Positions 8,937 through 17,710 of a stretch of 34,868 nt of DNA are shown piece after piece. This stretch comes from Phocaeicola coprophilus DSM 18228 = JCM 13818 (lineage in GTDB: Bacteria > Bacteroidota > Bacteroidia > Bacteroidales > Bacteroidaceae). Position 1 is the stretch's first letter. Every line of letters starts with the position of its first letter. The position numbers and the translations under genes were made by a program. The notes under the pieces were generated by a model. The model made no database searches, was not told where the DNA came from, and saw only the letters and a list, made by a program, of their open reading frames with translations. The DNA lies in the NCBI RefSeq assembly GCF_000157915.1, contig NZ_EQ973643.1, positions 223,594 through 258,461 on the forward strand, read 5' to 3'.

Positions 8937-10262
8937 TTATTTCCTAATTTTATACGGAATACTCAGTTGTTGCCTGTATCCACCCACCCCGAAAGTAGTC
9001 GTTACCTCTTCCACGAGGTATACGCCGTTCTTGGAAGGATTACGGTAGTCGATCAGTTCCACCTGTACGGCAGGAGACAGTCCGAAATCCCCGAATACTG
9101 TCACATTGCCGGTGATTCCGTTCAGATTGTAATTCCGAAAGTATTCCGTCGTCTCTTCTACAAGCCGGTCGGAATTGATTCCGACATGAGGTGACATATA
9201 TGGTACGATGGTATATGTGGATAAATCCACCTTGGTCCTGGTCTTCGCTCCTGATGCCGTCGTGTTGCCCGTTACTTTGTGCGTCTTTTTTGAAATCTGC
9301 GTGGCATTGACCGTCTGAAACTCCTTGCTGCCCGGCGTCGCCGGGTCGTATTCAGGATTCATGCGTACTGTCACCTCAAAGAATTTTTCATCCGTCCCGA
9401 GTGCCTTGCCCGTCACCGCCAAAAACTTCGGATCGGTCTTGACCACTTTCAGGTTGCTCTGCGCCACATGCTCGTTGAAGTATATCCTGTACGGTCCTGT
9501 CGATTCATCCTCCGGGAATACCGGCTGAGCCTTGCTGGACGAATAAGGACGCCCGACGGCAATGGACGGTATGGCCCCGTCATCATCGGCATCGTATTTT
9601 AAAAAACAGTAGACCTTGTACTTCGACCATTCGGAAAGGATATCCGCTACCGTGAAGTTGTCCGTGACCTTTACCTTGCCGATATGTATCTCAAACCGCT
9701 TCGTATCCGAGTGTATCCTGAAGCCGGTATCTTTCAGGATATTATACTTGCCTTCCAGCACCTCGTTCACCGTCGTCCCTTTCGCCGGGGTCTCGAAATG
9801 AGGTGCCTGTTTCAGTTTGAGTTTGTAGGCCATATTCTCACACTGGATTTCCAGCGTGCTGTCCGAATTGTATCCGGTAATGTATCCGTCGAACATATTT
9901 TTCAGCACGCCGTTGTAGCCCAGCTTGATATTGATGCGCTGTCCGACCTTGAATGTCGTCTCGTCAACCAGACGCTGCGCGCTGCGTTTCTCGATGATGA
10001 CACCGTCCTGCATCACCTCCGTCGTTATCCTCGACACGTCCTTGCCCTCCAATGTCACGTTCCCGATAATCGTGGAGCGGCATACCGACCCTTTCGGGAA
10101 TATCACTTTGGCCGTTCCGATCAGCTTCTTGTAACTCTCGTTGATTTCGAGCGACTGGACTTCCGTAATCTCCACGCCGTTCTGTATCCTCATCGGATTG
10201 GATGGGTCGGCATCCCCGATGGTGATGCGACAGCAGAGGATATCCATTGCAGCTATACCCAT
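8937..10262 (-). CDS. Phage baseplate hub protein (late control D / Mu gp44-like)
   Basis: This 441-residue protein has the look of the gpD/VgrG-N hub family. The beta-rich N-terminus contains INESYKKLIGTAKVIFPKG, then NIKLGYNGVLKNMFDGYITGYN, and a later DILSEWSKYKVYCFLKYD segment; LSIPYKIRK closes the protein. The hub forms the centre of the baseplate, through which the tail tube passes. It follows the 325-residue tail protein in the same operon and overlaps it by 10 bases. The neighbouring order (tape measure, tail protein, hub, spike, fibres) fits contractile phages. Identification is by motif and order, not by alignment. Confidence 0.68.
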   Translation of the reverse strand: MGIAAMDILCCRITIGDADPSNPMRIQNGVEITEVQSLEINESYKKLIGTAKVIFPKGSVCRSTIIGNVTLEGKDVSRITTEVMQDGVIIEKRSAQRLVDETTFKVGQRINIKLGYNGVLKNMFDGYITGYNSDSTLEIQCENMAYKLKLKQAPHFETPAKGTTVNEVLEGKYNILKDTGFRIHSDTKRFEIHIGKVKVTDNFTVADILSEWSKYKVYCFLKYDADDDGAIPSIAVGRPYSSSKAQPVFPEDESTGPYRIYFNEHVAQSNLKVVKTDPKFLAVTGKALGTDEKFFEVTVRMNPEYDPATPGSKEFQTVNATQISKKTHKVTGNTTASGAKTRTKVDLSTYTIVPYMSPHVGINSDRLVEETTEYFRNYNLNGITGNVTVFGDFGLSPAVQVELIDYRNPSKNGVYLVEEVTTTFGVGGYRQQLSIPYKIRK

Positions 10263-11230
10263 AAACGTGTCAGTTTAAGCAACGAGGCGGGGTCGATGAC
10301 CTCCGTACCGAATTTAACATACTTGATCCACTTGTTCGTGTGCTTGATGGCCGTGTCCACCTTTTCCTGTTCCGCCAGTTTCAGTTCCACGGCTTCCGAT
10401 GGCTCCACGGCGACACAGTTCAGCGAATACGGCTGCACGTTCCGGCAATCCGTAGGCTGTAAGGTATAGCCCTGTATAATCAACCGTGAAATGTTGAACT
10501 GGCGCAATACCGTGTTGTCGCAATCGATGACACCCTTGTATTGTACCAGCCTGATAAACTTGGACACTTCCGCCTCGGGATACACGTCCGGGTATTTGGA
10601 GGTGATCTTGCCGTTGATGGTAATCTCGAGGTCACCCCCGGATATATATTCCTTGCGGGTATAGTCCCGCCCCTGTACCCGGGTCAGCAGGATATTGTTC
10701 CGGCTGCTGACCTGTACCTGCGGTCCCAGGTCCACGAATGTCACCAGTCCATACCGGCTGTTCGGCAAAACCTTGCACTCGCTGTTGTCATAATACTTCC
10801 CCTCCTCTGATATGGACAGTTCCAGAAAATCCGCCACTGTCCGGCCGACGATGGAATCGATATGGTTTTTCTTCTGCGCCACCGCCTGCTGTTCCCTGAT
10901 GAGCTGGTAGTACTGTCCGGTCTTGTTCGCAAGGCTGGACTGCGACTGTGTCTGAAGATATTTGTCCCGCACCTGCTGTTCCCAGTATTTGAGGTATCGG
11001 GGATAGGAACGTAGCAACCCGTAAGCCGTCTGCGAGGCAACCTGTATGGCTGCCCGTTTGAGCAGGTCATGGTGCCTGGAGAAGTAATGTACCTGCCCGT
11101 CCTGCAATTCGGCAAGCCCCATGCCCAACGCCAGACGCGTGGCGTTGCTGATGTATCCGCCAAGCGAACCGTGGTTGAGTATGCCTCCGCTCAACAAAGT
11201 CGAGGCCGCGATTTGTATCAGTCTTCCCAT
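10253..11230 (-). CDS. Phage tail/baseplate protein of Bacteroidetes type (DUF6046-like)
   Basis: This 325-residue protein sits between the tape measure and the hub. The N-terminal 150 residues are helical (LLKRAAIQVASQTAYGLLRSYPRYL...). The C-terminal half is beta-rich, with GDLEITINGKITSKYPDVYP and LIIQGYTLQPTDCRNVQPYSLN, a pattern I recall from DUF6046 proteins of Bacteroidetes phages. The position matches that of DNA-circularisation or LysM-type tail proteins that link tube to baseplate in other contractile phages. The gap to the tape measure stop is 12 bases and the 3' end overlaps the hub gene by 10 bases. The function is inferred from position. Confidence 0.6.
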   Translation of the reverse strand: MGRLIQIAASTLLSGGILNHGSLGGYISNATRLALGMGLAELQDGQVHYFSRHHDLLKRAAIQVASQTAYGLLRSYPRYLKYWEQQVRDKYLQTQSQSSLANKTGQYYQLIREQQAVAQKKNHIDSIVGRTVADFLELSISEEGKYYDNSECKVLPNSRYGLVTFVDLGPQVQVSSRNNILLTRVQGRDYTRKEYISGGDLEITINGKITSKYPDVYPEAEVSKFIRLVQYKGVIDCDNTVLRQFNISRLIIQGYTLQPTDCRNVQPYSLNCVAVEPSEAVELKLAEQEKVDTAIKHTNKWIKYVKFGTEVIDPASLLKLTRLWV

Positions 11231-11242
11231 AATCCTTTCATT

Positions 11243-14200
11243 TTATGCGTTCCAGGAGGCATCGAAGTCATGCACGACATCGATGAGCGCCTGTGCCAGT
11301 TGTTCTTTCAGGTTCTGTATCTCTTCCGTCTGCCCCTCCTTCGACTTCATCAGGTCGATGGTCCTGACACTGAGCAGGCTCTCTATGTTCACGATGACCT
11401 GTTTAGGTGCCGCCGAGGACAACCGCCCCGTGCCGGAATAGTTGCCGCCGGCCCCTCCGTCATCCAGATGCGTGTTGGTAATCGGGTTGGCAGCAAACGG
11501 ACGTGTATCGTTGGAATCCGGTTCGTTGCCGTACTGGTCGGGAGTGAAGCCCGCCACGCGGAGGATGTTCTCGGCTGCCTCCGCCGAACCTCCGAAAGTC
11601 TGCCGGAGCGATGAAAAGAACTTCACGAGTGTCGTATGTGCCAGCTTGCGATGCGCGATGTTGTCTATACGCTGCGCATCGGTGGCGTTCTGCCCCAGTG
11701 CCCGCTGTTTCCATAGCCCGTTTTCGTCCTGCTCGAATCCCCAGGCCCTGAACTGGTCAAAGTCGAACCCTCCCTTACGCATCAGCTCATGCGCATTGGC
11801 GGCACTCGATATGGCATTCCGATAAGCGGTGGCGGCACGCACAATCTCCGGAACGGTCTGCGTGTTCATGTACCGGGCATAGTCGTATGTGCGGGCGGCA
11901 ACCGCTTCCGACCTGTCCCCGATATCATTCACATAGACGGCCTTGCCATCCTGCATACGCCACAAAGACTTGTCGAGATCCTTCTCCTGTTGCCCGAAAC
12001 GCTCCTTTACCGTCTTGAGGAAAGCGTCCACTTCCAATACCGTACCCATCTTCCCGAACTCGGCGTACGCGGCATCGATACGTGTCTGGCTGTCGCGTTT
12101 GGCAAGGGTGACAAGCGCATCCCTTATGTCATCCTGACGGGCTTTGTCCATGTTATACACATGGTCTCGCGATACCATCCCCTCAGATGAAGCGATGGCA
12201 AATTCCCCCAAGAACCCGGCCCACCAGTTGGATGTGAAGGCTCCGATTTTATGTCCCGAAGCCTCTTCGATACTTTTGCCGGCAACGACCTCGTCCACGG
12301 CACGCTTTGTCTTGACAGCCATGTTATAGGTCTCGCTCAGGGAGGAGTAAAGTGCCTCTATGGACGGATAACGGTACTTGCGGTTCGATTCGATCTCTTC
12401 CAGTACGGCATCCTTCGCCTCCTTTATCTTCCAGGTCTTGTAAGCCACCCATCCCAAAGTCCCGACCAATGCGGCTATACCTGCCGTGGCGGCAACCGCG
12501 CCTGTACTGATGGCACTCAACGAGGCGGCAGCACCGGTCAGTCCGCTGCCGGTAGCCACCTGTGTGGCAAACAGCGACTGCAGGACTCCTTTGGCTCCGA
12601 TGACACCGCCCCCGGCCATCAAGGCGCGGTTCATCGCTCCCCGTCCCGCCACGCCTGCGGACTGCATGGCCGACACGATGGCCCGCTTCTGGGCAAACGA
12701 AACCTTACCGATACCACCCGCCCCCAGCAGCCCCTGCACGGCACTGATTGATGTCGTGGCCGCAGACTGTTTGCCGATAAACCCCATGGCGATGCCGATA
12801 TTCGTCAGGGCTCCCGCCACCTTGAACAGCCGGGTCGCGACAACGCCTGTAAAGACAAGCGGTTCTATCCAATGGAAATTGCGGGTCACCCATGCGCCGA
12901 TATTGCCGATCACGGTGAAGATGTCCAACAAGGCATTCCCGATGGACACCAGGCCACGGGTAAATTCCGGAGCCTTGAACTTTGCCAGAAAAGTGCGGAG
13001 CACAGTGCGGATAGAGGGTTCCAACACCTCGTATGCCTGCATGAACCCTTCGGTCAGCTGGGAGGTCACCTGCGCCCACAATCCCTTGGTCGTATTCTGC
13101 TTTACCAATGCCAGTTCTGAGGAAACGCCCTGGGACCCCCGGTTATATGAAGTCAGTTCTCGTAGTTTGTCGTAGTTCTTCAGGAACATCATCGCCGCGT
13201 TACCGCCAATTTTCCCGAAGATTGCCTGGACATCCGCCATCGACGCGCCCTTCTTGTTCAATTCCTCGAAAATGTCCGCTATAGGACGGAGTTTCTCGAC
13301 CTGCACCCCCTCGATGTCGCGCATTTCCGTGAACCGGATGCCCAGGCGGTCCAGAACTTCCTGTGCCTCCTTGGTAGGTTTGGCAAAACGTGTGGAAAGA
13401 GCACGCAACGAGGTTCCCGCCAGCGTTCCCTTCAGACCCATATTGCCCAAAAGACCGATGGCGGCACTGCTTTCCGTGAAGTCCACGCCCGCCATACGCA
13501 GGTAACCGGCAGCCATCTTGTATGACTCCGCCATCTCCACGATATTCACATTCGAGCGGGAAATGGTGGAGGAGATAATGTCCGCCACGCTGTCCATGCT
13601 GTCGTTATGGATATCATAACCGGCCATGATGTTCGTGGCCAGGTCGGCGATATACGACACGTCGTTGTCACCGATAAGTGCCAGGTTCGTGATCGGGCGG
13701 ATGGACTTGTTGATTGTCTCGATATTCATGCCCGCCATCGACAGGTATTTGACGGCACCGGCAATCTCCACGGCTGTGTATTTCGTGTCGATGCCGATTT
13801 TACGGACATGACGGGCCATACTGTCAAAACGGGTCTCGAATGTCTTGAGGTCGCTGTCCGCCACACGGAGGATGGAATGTGCCGATTCCATGATGTTGGA
13901 ATAGTCGATGGCCTTCGTCAGTTCCGAACGGATCAGGCTGTAACCCATATAGGCATTGAGCATCGAAGCGAACGGGAGGTTCCTGAGTGACGGCGCTTTC
14001 GAATACTGGATACGGTTGATGGCGGCACGGCGTTTACTGCGGTAGAGCGTACCGGCTGCAGTATGTTCCCGCTGCATGAGCCTGACGGACTGCATCGCAT
14101 TGCGCTGTTCCTGCCGTCTTGCAGCCTGCTCGGCCTTTATACGTTCCGTTTCTGCCTTACGGCGTGCCTGTTCTGCCTGCCGGCGTATTTTCTCCGCAGC

Positions 14201-15085
14201 ACGGGCGGCATTCTTGCACTCCCGTTCTTTAGCCCGCGCTTCATCGGCACGCCGCTTTTCCGCCGCGGCGGTTTCTGCCAGAGCCGCCTTACGGCGCTGG
14301 TCTGCGGTAAAGAGCTCCTCCGCGTGGACCAGTTTCTGGCGATGCAGCTGCTGTCCTGCATAAAGCCGTTCCATCAGTTTTTGCCGGGCCTTTTCGGGCA
14401 TTACGAAGGCCTGCGGAGCATATGGCACCGGAACGGAAGGTGTGAGTCCTTCGGATGGTATGCCTCCCTGCATGTTGAAAGAAATGACAGAAGCACTTTT
14501 GATACGACCCAATAGGGAAAGTATCTGCTGCAACCTGTTTTCCGCCGTCCCGGTCTTGATTTGCAGTTCCCGGTCACGTTCCATGGAAACCAGGGCGGAG
14601 TTGATTTTCCCGATGGCTTTGGTAATGCGTTTCTGCGCGTCTGCCATCGTGCCAACGGACGAGGCGGCATTCTTTTCGATCTCCGCTTTGCGCATCTCGG
14701 CAGCCTTTTTCTCGTAAAGGCTTTTGGCGTTGGCCTTGATTTTCTTGCTGTCCAAAGCCTGACCGGCATTGATGGTCAGGCTGATGCCTTTGGAAAGCGT
14801 GGAAATATCCGTGAGTAACCCCTTGATACGTTCCAGCTTCTCTTCGCTTTTTTTCGTATCGATGGTCAGGCGGTAATCGAAATTACGTTTCTTGCCGTTC
14901 TTGGTGCGGAACACGCGGTCTATCTCGTCCATCATATTCTTGATGTTCGTGACGGCCGGAGTCAGGGACGCTTTCGCCTGTACCAGCTTGCCTACCGCCT
15001 CACCGAAGGCGATAACCTGCTTGGTGCCCTGAGAGGCATCCACGTTGATGGAGTAGTTGACCTGATAGTTCTGTTCCTGAGCCAT
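11243..15085 (-). CDS. Phage tail tape measure protein (TP901 family)
   Basis: This is the longest gene of the window, 1280 residues from the ATG at 15085 (MAQEQNYQVNYS); a TTG start at 15124 is less likely. Residues 1-380 are largely coiled coil, with an alanine/arginine/glutamate-rich stretch near 270-350. The TP901 tape-measure core follows (SYIADLATNIMAGYD, then AGYLRMAGVDFTESSAAIGLLG, and GTLAGTSLRALSTRF). Hydrophobic helices near residues 730-790 and 880-920 (TGAVAATAGIAALVGTLGWVAY) fit membrane contact during DNA injection. The protein sets tail length and occupies the tube lumen. It is preceded by the chaperone-like genes, as in other tailed phages. Confidence 0.92.
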   Translation of the reverse strand: MAQEQNYQVNYSINVDASQGTKQVIAFGEAVGKLVQAKASLTPAVTNIKNMMDEIDRVFRTKNGKKRNFDYRLTIDTKKSEEKLERIKGLLTDISTLSKGISLTINAGQALDSKKIKANAKSLYEKKAAEMRKAEIEKNAASSVGTMADAQKRITKAIGKINSALVSMERDRELQIKTGTAENRLQQILSLLGRIKSASVISFNMQGGIPSEGLTPSVPVPYAPQAFVMPEKARQKLMERLYAGQQLHRQKLVHAEELFTADQRRKAALAETAAAEKRRADEARAKERECKNAARAAEKIRRQAEQARRKAETERIKAEQAARRQEQRNAMQSVRLMQREHTAAGTLYRSKRRAAINRIQYSKAPSLRNLPFASMLNAYMGYSLIRSELTKAIDYSNIMESAHSILRVADSDLKTFETRFDSMARHVRKIGIDTKYTAVEIAGAVKYLSMAGMNIETINKSIRPITNLALIGDNDVSYIADLATNIMAGYDIHNDSMDSVADIISSTISRSNVNIVEMAESYKMAAGYLRMAGVDFTESSAAIGLLGNMGLKGTLAGTSLRALSTRFAKPTKEAQEVLDRLGIRFTEMRDIEGVQVEKLRPIADIFEELNKKGASMADVQAIFGKIGGNAAMMFLKNYDKLRELTSYNRGSQGVSSELALVKQNTTKGLWAQVTSQLTEGFMQAYEVLEPSIRTVLRTFLAKFKAPEFTRGLVSIGNALLDIFTVIGNIGAWVTRNFHWIEPLVFTGVVATRLFKVAGALTNIGIAMGFIGKQSAATTSISAVQGLLGAGGIGKVSFAQKRAIVSAMQSAGVAGRGAMNRALMAGGGVIGAKGVLQSLFATQVATGSGLTGAAASLSAISTGAVAATAGIAALVGTLGWVAYKTWKIKEAKDAVLEEIESNRKYRYPSIEALYSSLSETYNMAVKTKRAVDEVVAGKSIEEASGHKIGAFTSNWWAGFLGEFAIASSEGMVSRDHVYNMDKARQDDIRDALVTLAKRDSQTRIDAAYAEFGKMGTVLEVDAFLKTVKERFGQQEKDLDKSLWRMQDGKAVYVNDIGDRSEAVAARTYDYARYMNTQTVPEIVRAATAYRNAISSAANAHELMRKGGFDFDQFRAWGFEQDENGLWKQRALGQNATDAQRIDNIAHRKLAHTTLVKFFSSLRQTFGGSAEAAENILRVAGFTPDQYGNEPDSNDTRPFAANPITNTHLDDGGAGGNYSGTGRLSSAAPKQVIVNIESLLSVRTIDLMKSKEGQTEEIQNLKEQLAQALIDVVHDFDASWNA

Positions 15086-15178
15086 GGTAATGGGTACTGC
15101 GTTAAAAGAATAGTCTTTCCGCAAGGGCGGAGATTATGAAACGAAGGCCGCCGCAAACCGGAAGCTTACGGCGGCAGG

Positions 15179-15364
15179 TCAAGGAGTCCTCTCCGGCAAT
15201 GACATCGGAACGGGCATACGGCTGATGAGCATCTGCTCGTGCAGCCACAACGCCTCTTCGGAAAGCATCGCGAACTCCTCGTCGGAAATCGTGTCGAGGT
15301 TGACGCCGGGAAAGTAGTGGCGGACATAGATCATCCGCTGGCGGATGCGCTGCTCGTCGGTCAC
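15179..15364 (-). CDS. Small tail-chaperone-position protein (GTG start)
   Basis: This 61-residue protein starts with GTG 11 nt after the TAA of the 15376-15732 gene and lies in the -1 frame relative to it. The sequence (MTDEQRIRQRMIYVRHYFPG...) is acidic and helical, and reads like a real product, unlike the overlapping 15371-15102 frame, which is arginine/alanine-rich. The position directly before the tape measure is where tailed phages encode the second chaperone, often by frameshift. Its frame is open upstream only to 15472, and I see no XXXYYYZ slippery site there, so reinitiation is more likely than frameshifting. Confidence 0.5.
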   Translation of the reverse strand: MTDEQRIRQRMIYVRHYFPGVNLDTISDEEFAMLSEEALWLHEQMLISRMPVPMSLPERTP

Positions 15365-15375
15365 TACCCACCGGC

Positions 15376-15732
15376 TTATAAGTTTACCAGGACACTCTGG
15401 CGGGTGGTGATCAGCTCGGAAAGCTGTCCCATCAGACCGAACAGGAAGAGCGACTCGTCGTCCACGAGTTCCTTATCTCCGTCCACGAAGCAGTCGCGGG
15501 CCAACGTGCGCATGGCGATTACCTCGTCCTTTTTGGAAGCGGCCATGAATTTGCTGAACTGCGGAAAGCTCGGTTCGGACATGTAGGCCACATAAATCTC
15601 TTTCTCGCCGTTTGCGGTGTCTCCGAAAACGACCATCGGACAAATCTTGCGGAGTTTCTTCTCCTCTTTCAGTTTGAGGGCTTTTTCCTTGATCTTGATC
15701 TCCTGTTCCAATGAAAGCATTTTTTCGTCCAT
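15376..15732 (-). CDS. Putative phage tail assembly chaperone
   Basis: This protein has 118 residues from the ATG at 15732 (MDEKMLSLEQEIKIKEKAL). The reading frame is open up to 15807, but the shorter start lies 24 nt downstream of the late-gene motif at 15757-15764 and begins the helical domain directly. A lysine/glutamate-rich N-terminal helix precedes a compact domain (CPMVVFGDTANGEKEIYVAYMSEP...). Size, charge and position just before the tape measure match tail assembly chaperones, which coat the tape measure during tail assembly. It is the first late gene after the antisense three-gene cargo. Confidence 0.55.
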   Translation of the reverse strand: MDEKMLSLEQEIKIKEKALKLKEEKKLRKICPMVVFGDTANGEKEIYVAYMSEPSFPQFSKFMAASKKDEVIAMRTLARDCFVDGDKELVDDESLFLFGLMGQLSELITTRQSVLVNL

Positions 15733-15756
15733 ATCGAATTTGTTTTGATTCACCGA

Positions 15757-15764
15757 AAGAGTAG
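15757..15764 (-). promoter_or_regulatory. Late-gene upstream motif copy (tail chaperone gene)
   Basis: The minus strand reads CTACTCTT, preceded by C, 24 nt before the ATG at 15732. It lies in the gap between the antisense cargo cassette and the resumption of late genes, where a new transcription start is needed. Confidence 0.5.
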
Positions 15765-15904
15765 GACAAAGAATCGTGGAAAGGTTGAAGACACGGTTCT
15801 TATTCACTTGTAATCCATATGTTATACAAAAAACTTCTTTGCTCCTGATATTCCCAGATCAGTCTTTAAAGGAAATTTCGCTGAATATATTTCATATATT
15901 TCTT

Positions 15905-15935
15905 TGATATATAGTATATAATCGTTAATTTTGCA
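15905..15935 (+). promoter_or_regulatory. Perfect Bacteroidales promoter for the cargo cassette
   Basis: TTTG at 15905-15908 and TAATTTTG at 15928-15935 are separated by 19 nt, matching the Bacteroidales TTTG-N19-TAnnTTTG consensus. The first start codon of the cassette is 15 nt downstream at 15951. Confidence 0.8.
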
Positions 15936-15950
15936 TATTCTCAAACATAA

Positions 15951-16934
15951 ATGATTATGTGCAAAATAGATGATTTTATAGATGTGACAAGCCGGTACAT
16001 CGCTGAATTGCTTGATTTGAGGGCGGACATCAGGCCGGTCGAAAAGGATGTCTTGCATACATTCCCAGCCAATATTACTGCCGGTTATACATTTTGTACG
16101 GCTAACTTGTTGGGGCATGACGTAGTTCTTCTGTATAGTGCAGACAGTTCTGCATATACTCCGGGGCAGATGCGGAAACAAAAAGAACTGGTTGAGCGAA
16201 AAGCCCAATGCCCGGTAATATTTGTATTGCGTACAGTGGCGGCCTATAATGTACGGCGTCTTGTCAGACATCGTGTAAATTTCATCATACCGCAAAAGCA
16301 AATGTTCATACCGGATTTGTTGATAGATTTGAAACCGCATAAAAATAATATCGGGGGAGGTGAAGAAACGCAGATTCCTGCAATTGCCCAATGCATAATC
16401 CTTTATCATCTTGAAGTAAAGTCTCTCGAAGGGAAAGGAACTTATGATATTGCAGATCTTTTCAACGTGTCGTATGCCAATGTAAACCGGGCGGTCAGAT
16501 GGCTGAAAGATAAAGAAGTTATCGCTTTATCCGGCGGCAAGACAAAGAGTATGATATTTCAGTTCAAAAAGCGTGAATTATGGGACAGGATGTTGCCGTT
16601 CCTGGCGAACCCCATCGAGCGGATTGTATATACCGATAGTCTGCCTGATGAAGTATTTTGTATTAGTGGAGTAAATGCCTTGTCGGAATATTCAATGCTG
16701 AACAAGGAAAAAAATGACACTTATGCCATTGCAAAAGAAGAAGCTCGACGGTTGCAAATCCGGACAGACAAGGAATATGGCGAGACCCGCATAGAGATAT
16801 GGCGTTACAATCCATGTTTTTTCTCAAAAAACGGCATTGTAGACAAATTGTCTTTATTTCTGGCCATGAAGGATATGGATGATGAACGCATTCAAATAGA
16901 ATTGGAAACTATGATAAATAATATGATATGGTAA
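15951..16934 (+). CDS. Winged-helix AbiEi-like antitoxin/regulator
   Basis: This 327-residue cytoplasmic protein is the first gene of a three-gene rightward cassette. Residues 160-200 form a clear helix-turn-helix (TYDIADLFNVSYANVNRAVR followed by WLKDKEVI and a wing). The N-terminal 130 residues are a mixed alpha/beta domain containing CPVIFVLRTVAAYNVRRLV. The C-terminal part has ISGVNALSEYSML, a pattern I associate with AbiEi-type antitoxin domains ('sG..AL..YT.L'). Being directly upstream of an AbiEii-like nucleotidyltransferase, it is probably the autoregulating antitoxin of a type IV system. It overlaps the next gene by 7 bases. ATG codons at 15951 and 15957 are both possible. It is AT-rich compared with the surrounding phage genes. 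Confidence 0.65.
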   Translation: MIMCKIDDFIDVTSRYIAELLDLRADIRPVEKDVLHTFPANITAGYTFCTANLLGHDVVLLYSADSSAYTPGQMRKQKELVERKAQCPVIFVLRTVAAYNVRRLVRHRVNFIIPQKQMFIPDLLIDLKPHKNNIGGGEETQIPAIAQCIILYHLEVKSLEGKGTYDIADLFNVSYANVNRAVRWLKDKEVIALSGGKTKSMIFQFKKRELWDRMLPFLANPIERIVYTDSLPDEVFCISGVNALSEYSMLNKEKNDTYAIAKEEARRLQIRTDKEYGETRIEIWRYNPCFFSKNGIVDKLSLFLAMKDMDDERIQIELETMINNMIW

Positions 16935-17710
16935 GAGGAATTGATAAATTCAGGGAGTTTTTCACCGGATATGAAGGAAACTATGTCATCATAGGTGGTA
17001 CTGCCTGTGAAATGCATGAAGAAATATATGCACAAACTCCAAGGGCGACCAAGGACATAGACATTATACTGATTGTGGAGGCGCTGTCTTCGGATTTTGC
17101 TGCAAAATTCTGGGAGTTTGTAAAAACCGCAGGGTACAGACAAAGGAATAAGGGAACCGGGAACGGGGAATGCAGGCATGAATATTACAGGTTCAAGGAA
17201 CCGGGAAATCCGGATTTCCCGTATCAGATAGAACTCTTTTCACGAAATATCGGGGTTGTCAAATTCCCGGACGATGCCCACATTACCCCCATTCCGGTTG
17301 ATGATGACCTGTCAAGTCTGTCAGCCATTTTGATGGATGATGACTATTATTATTATACCATTGAACACAGCACGTTGGAGGAGGGCGTACATATTGCGAA
17401 CATTGAAAGTCTTATCTGTCTGAAATGCAGGGCCTATTTAGAAATGACCGAGCGGAAAAGCAATGGAGAACAAGTGGACAGCAAACATATCGTCAAGCAC
17501 AAGAAAGATGTATTCCGGCTGGTTGCCATGCTTGCTCCTGCCGACACCTACGAAGTTCCTGATTCGCTTAAACAAGATGTTGACAGGTTTTGCCTGGCTG
17601 TCAAAGAAGAAGTGCCAAACTCTGATTTTTTCAAATCGGCAGGACTTAAAAGCATTTCCGGAGAACAGTTATTGGAACAACTTGAAGCCAATTTCATAAC
17701 ACAACAATGA
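16928..17710 (+). CDS. AbiEii-like nucleotidyltransferase (putative toxin)
   Basis: This 260-residue protein has a polymerase-beta-type nucleotidyltransferase core: YVIIGGTACEMHEEIY (GGT at residues 23-25), followed by RATKDIDIILIVE with D43 and D45 as the metal-binding pair. A third acidic position probably lies in YQIELFSR. This arrangement (GG-T-A, then R-x-T-x-DIDI) is that of AbiEii/MenT toxins, which transfer nucleotides to tRNA or other targets. The C-terminal half is helical (ESLICLKCRAYLEM...KHKKDVFRLVAML), as in AbiEii. The ATG overlaps the stop of the winged-helix gene and the 3' end overlaps the phosphoesterase gene by 4 bases, so all three are coupled. The target is unknown. Confidence 0.78.
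   Translation: MVRGIDKFREFFTGYEGNYVIIGGTACEMHEEIYAQTPRATKDIDIILIVEALSSDFAAKFWEFVKTAGYRQRNKGTGNGECRHEYYRFKEPGNPDFPYQIELFSRNIGVVKFPDDAHITPIPVDDDLSSLSAILMDDDYYYYTIEHSTLEEGVHIANIESLICLKCRAYLEMTERKSNGEQVDSKHIVKHKKDVFRLVAMLAPADTYEVPDSLKQDVDRFCLAVKEEVPNSDFFKSAGLKSISGEQLLEQLEANFITQQ

Noticed and set aside
15102..15371. 89-codon leftward frame before the tape measure
   Set aside because: Arginine/alanine-rich product overlapping the more plausible 61-residue gene in another frame.
15376..15472. Programmed frameshift in the tail chaperone pair
   Set aside because: The frames are in -1 relation, but no XXXYYYZ heptamer occurs in the open overlap; CAAAAAG further upstream lies before a stop in the second frame.
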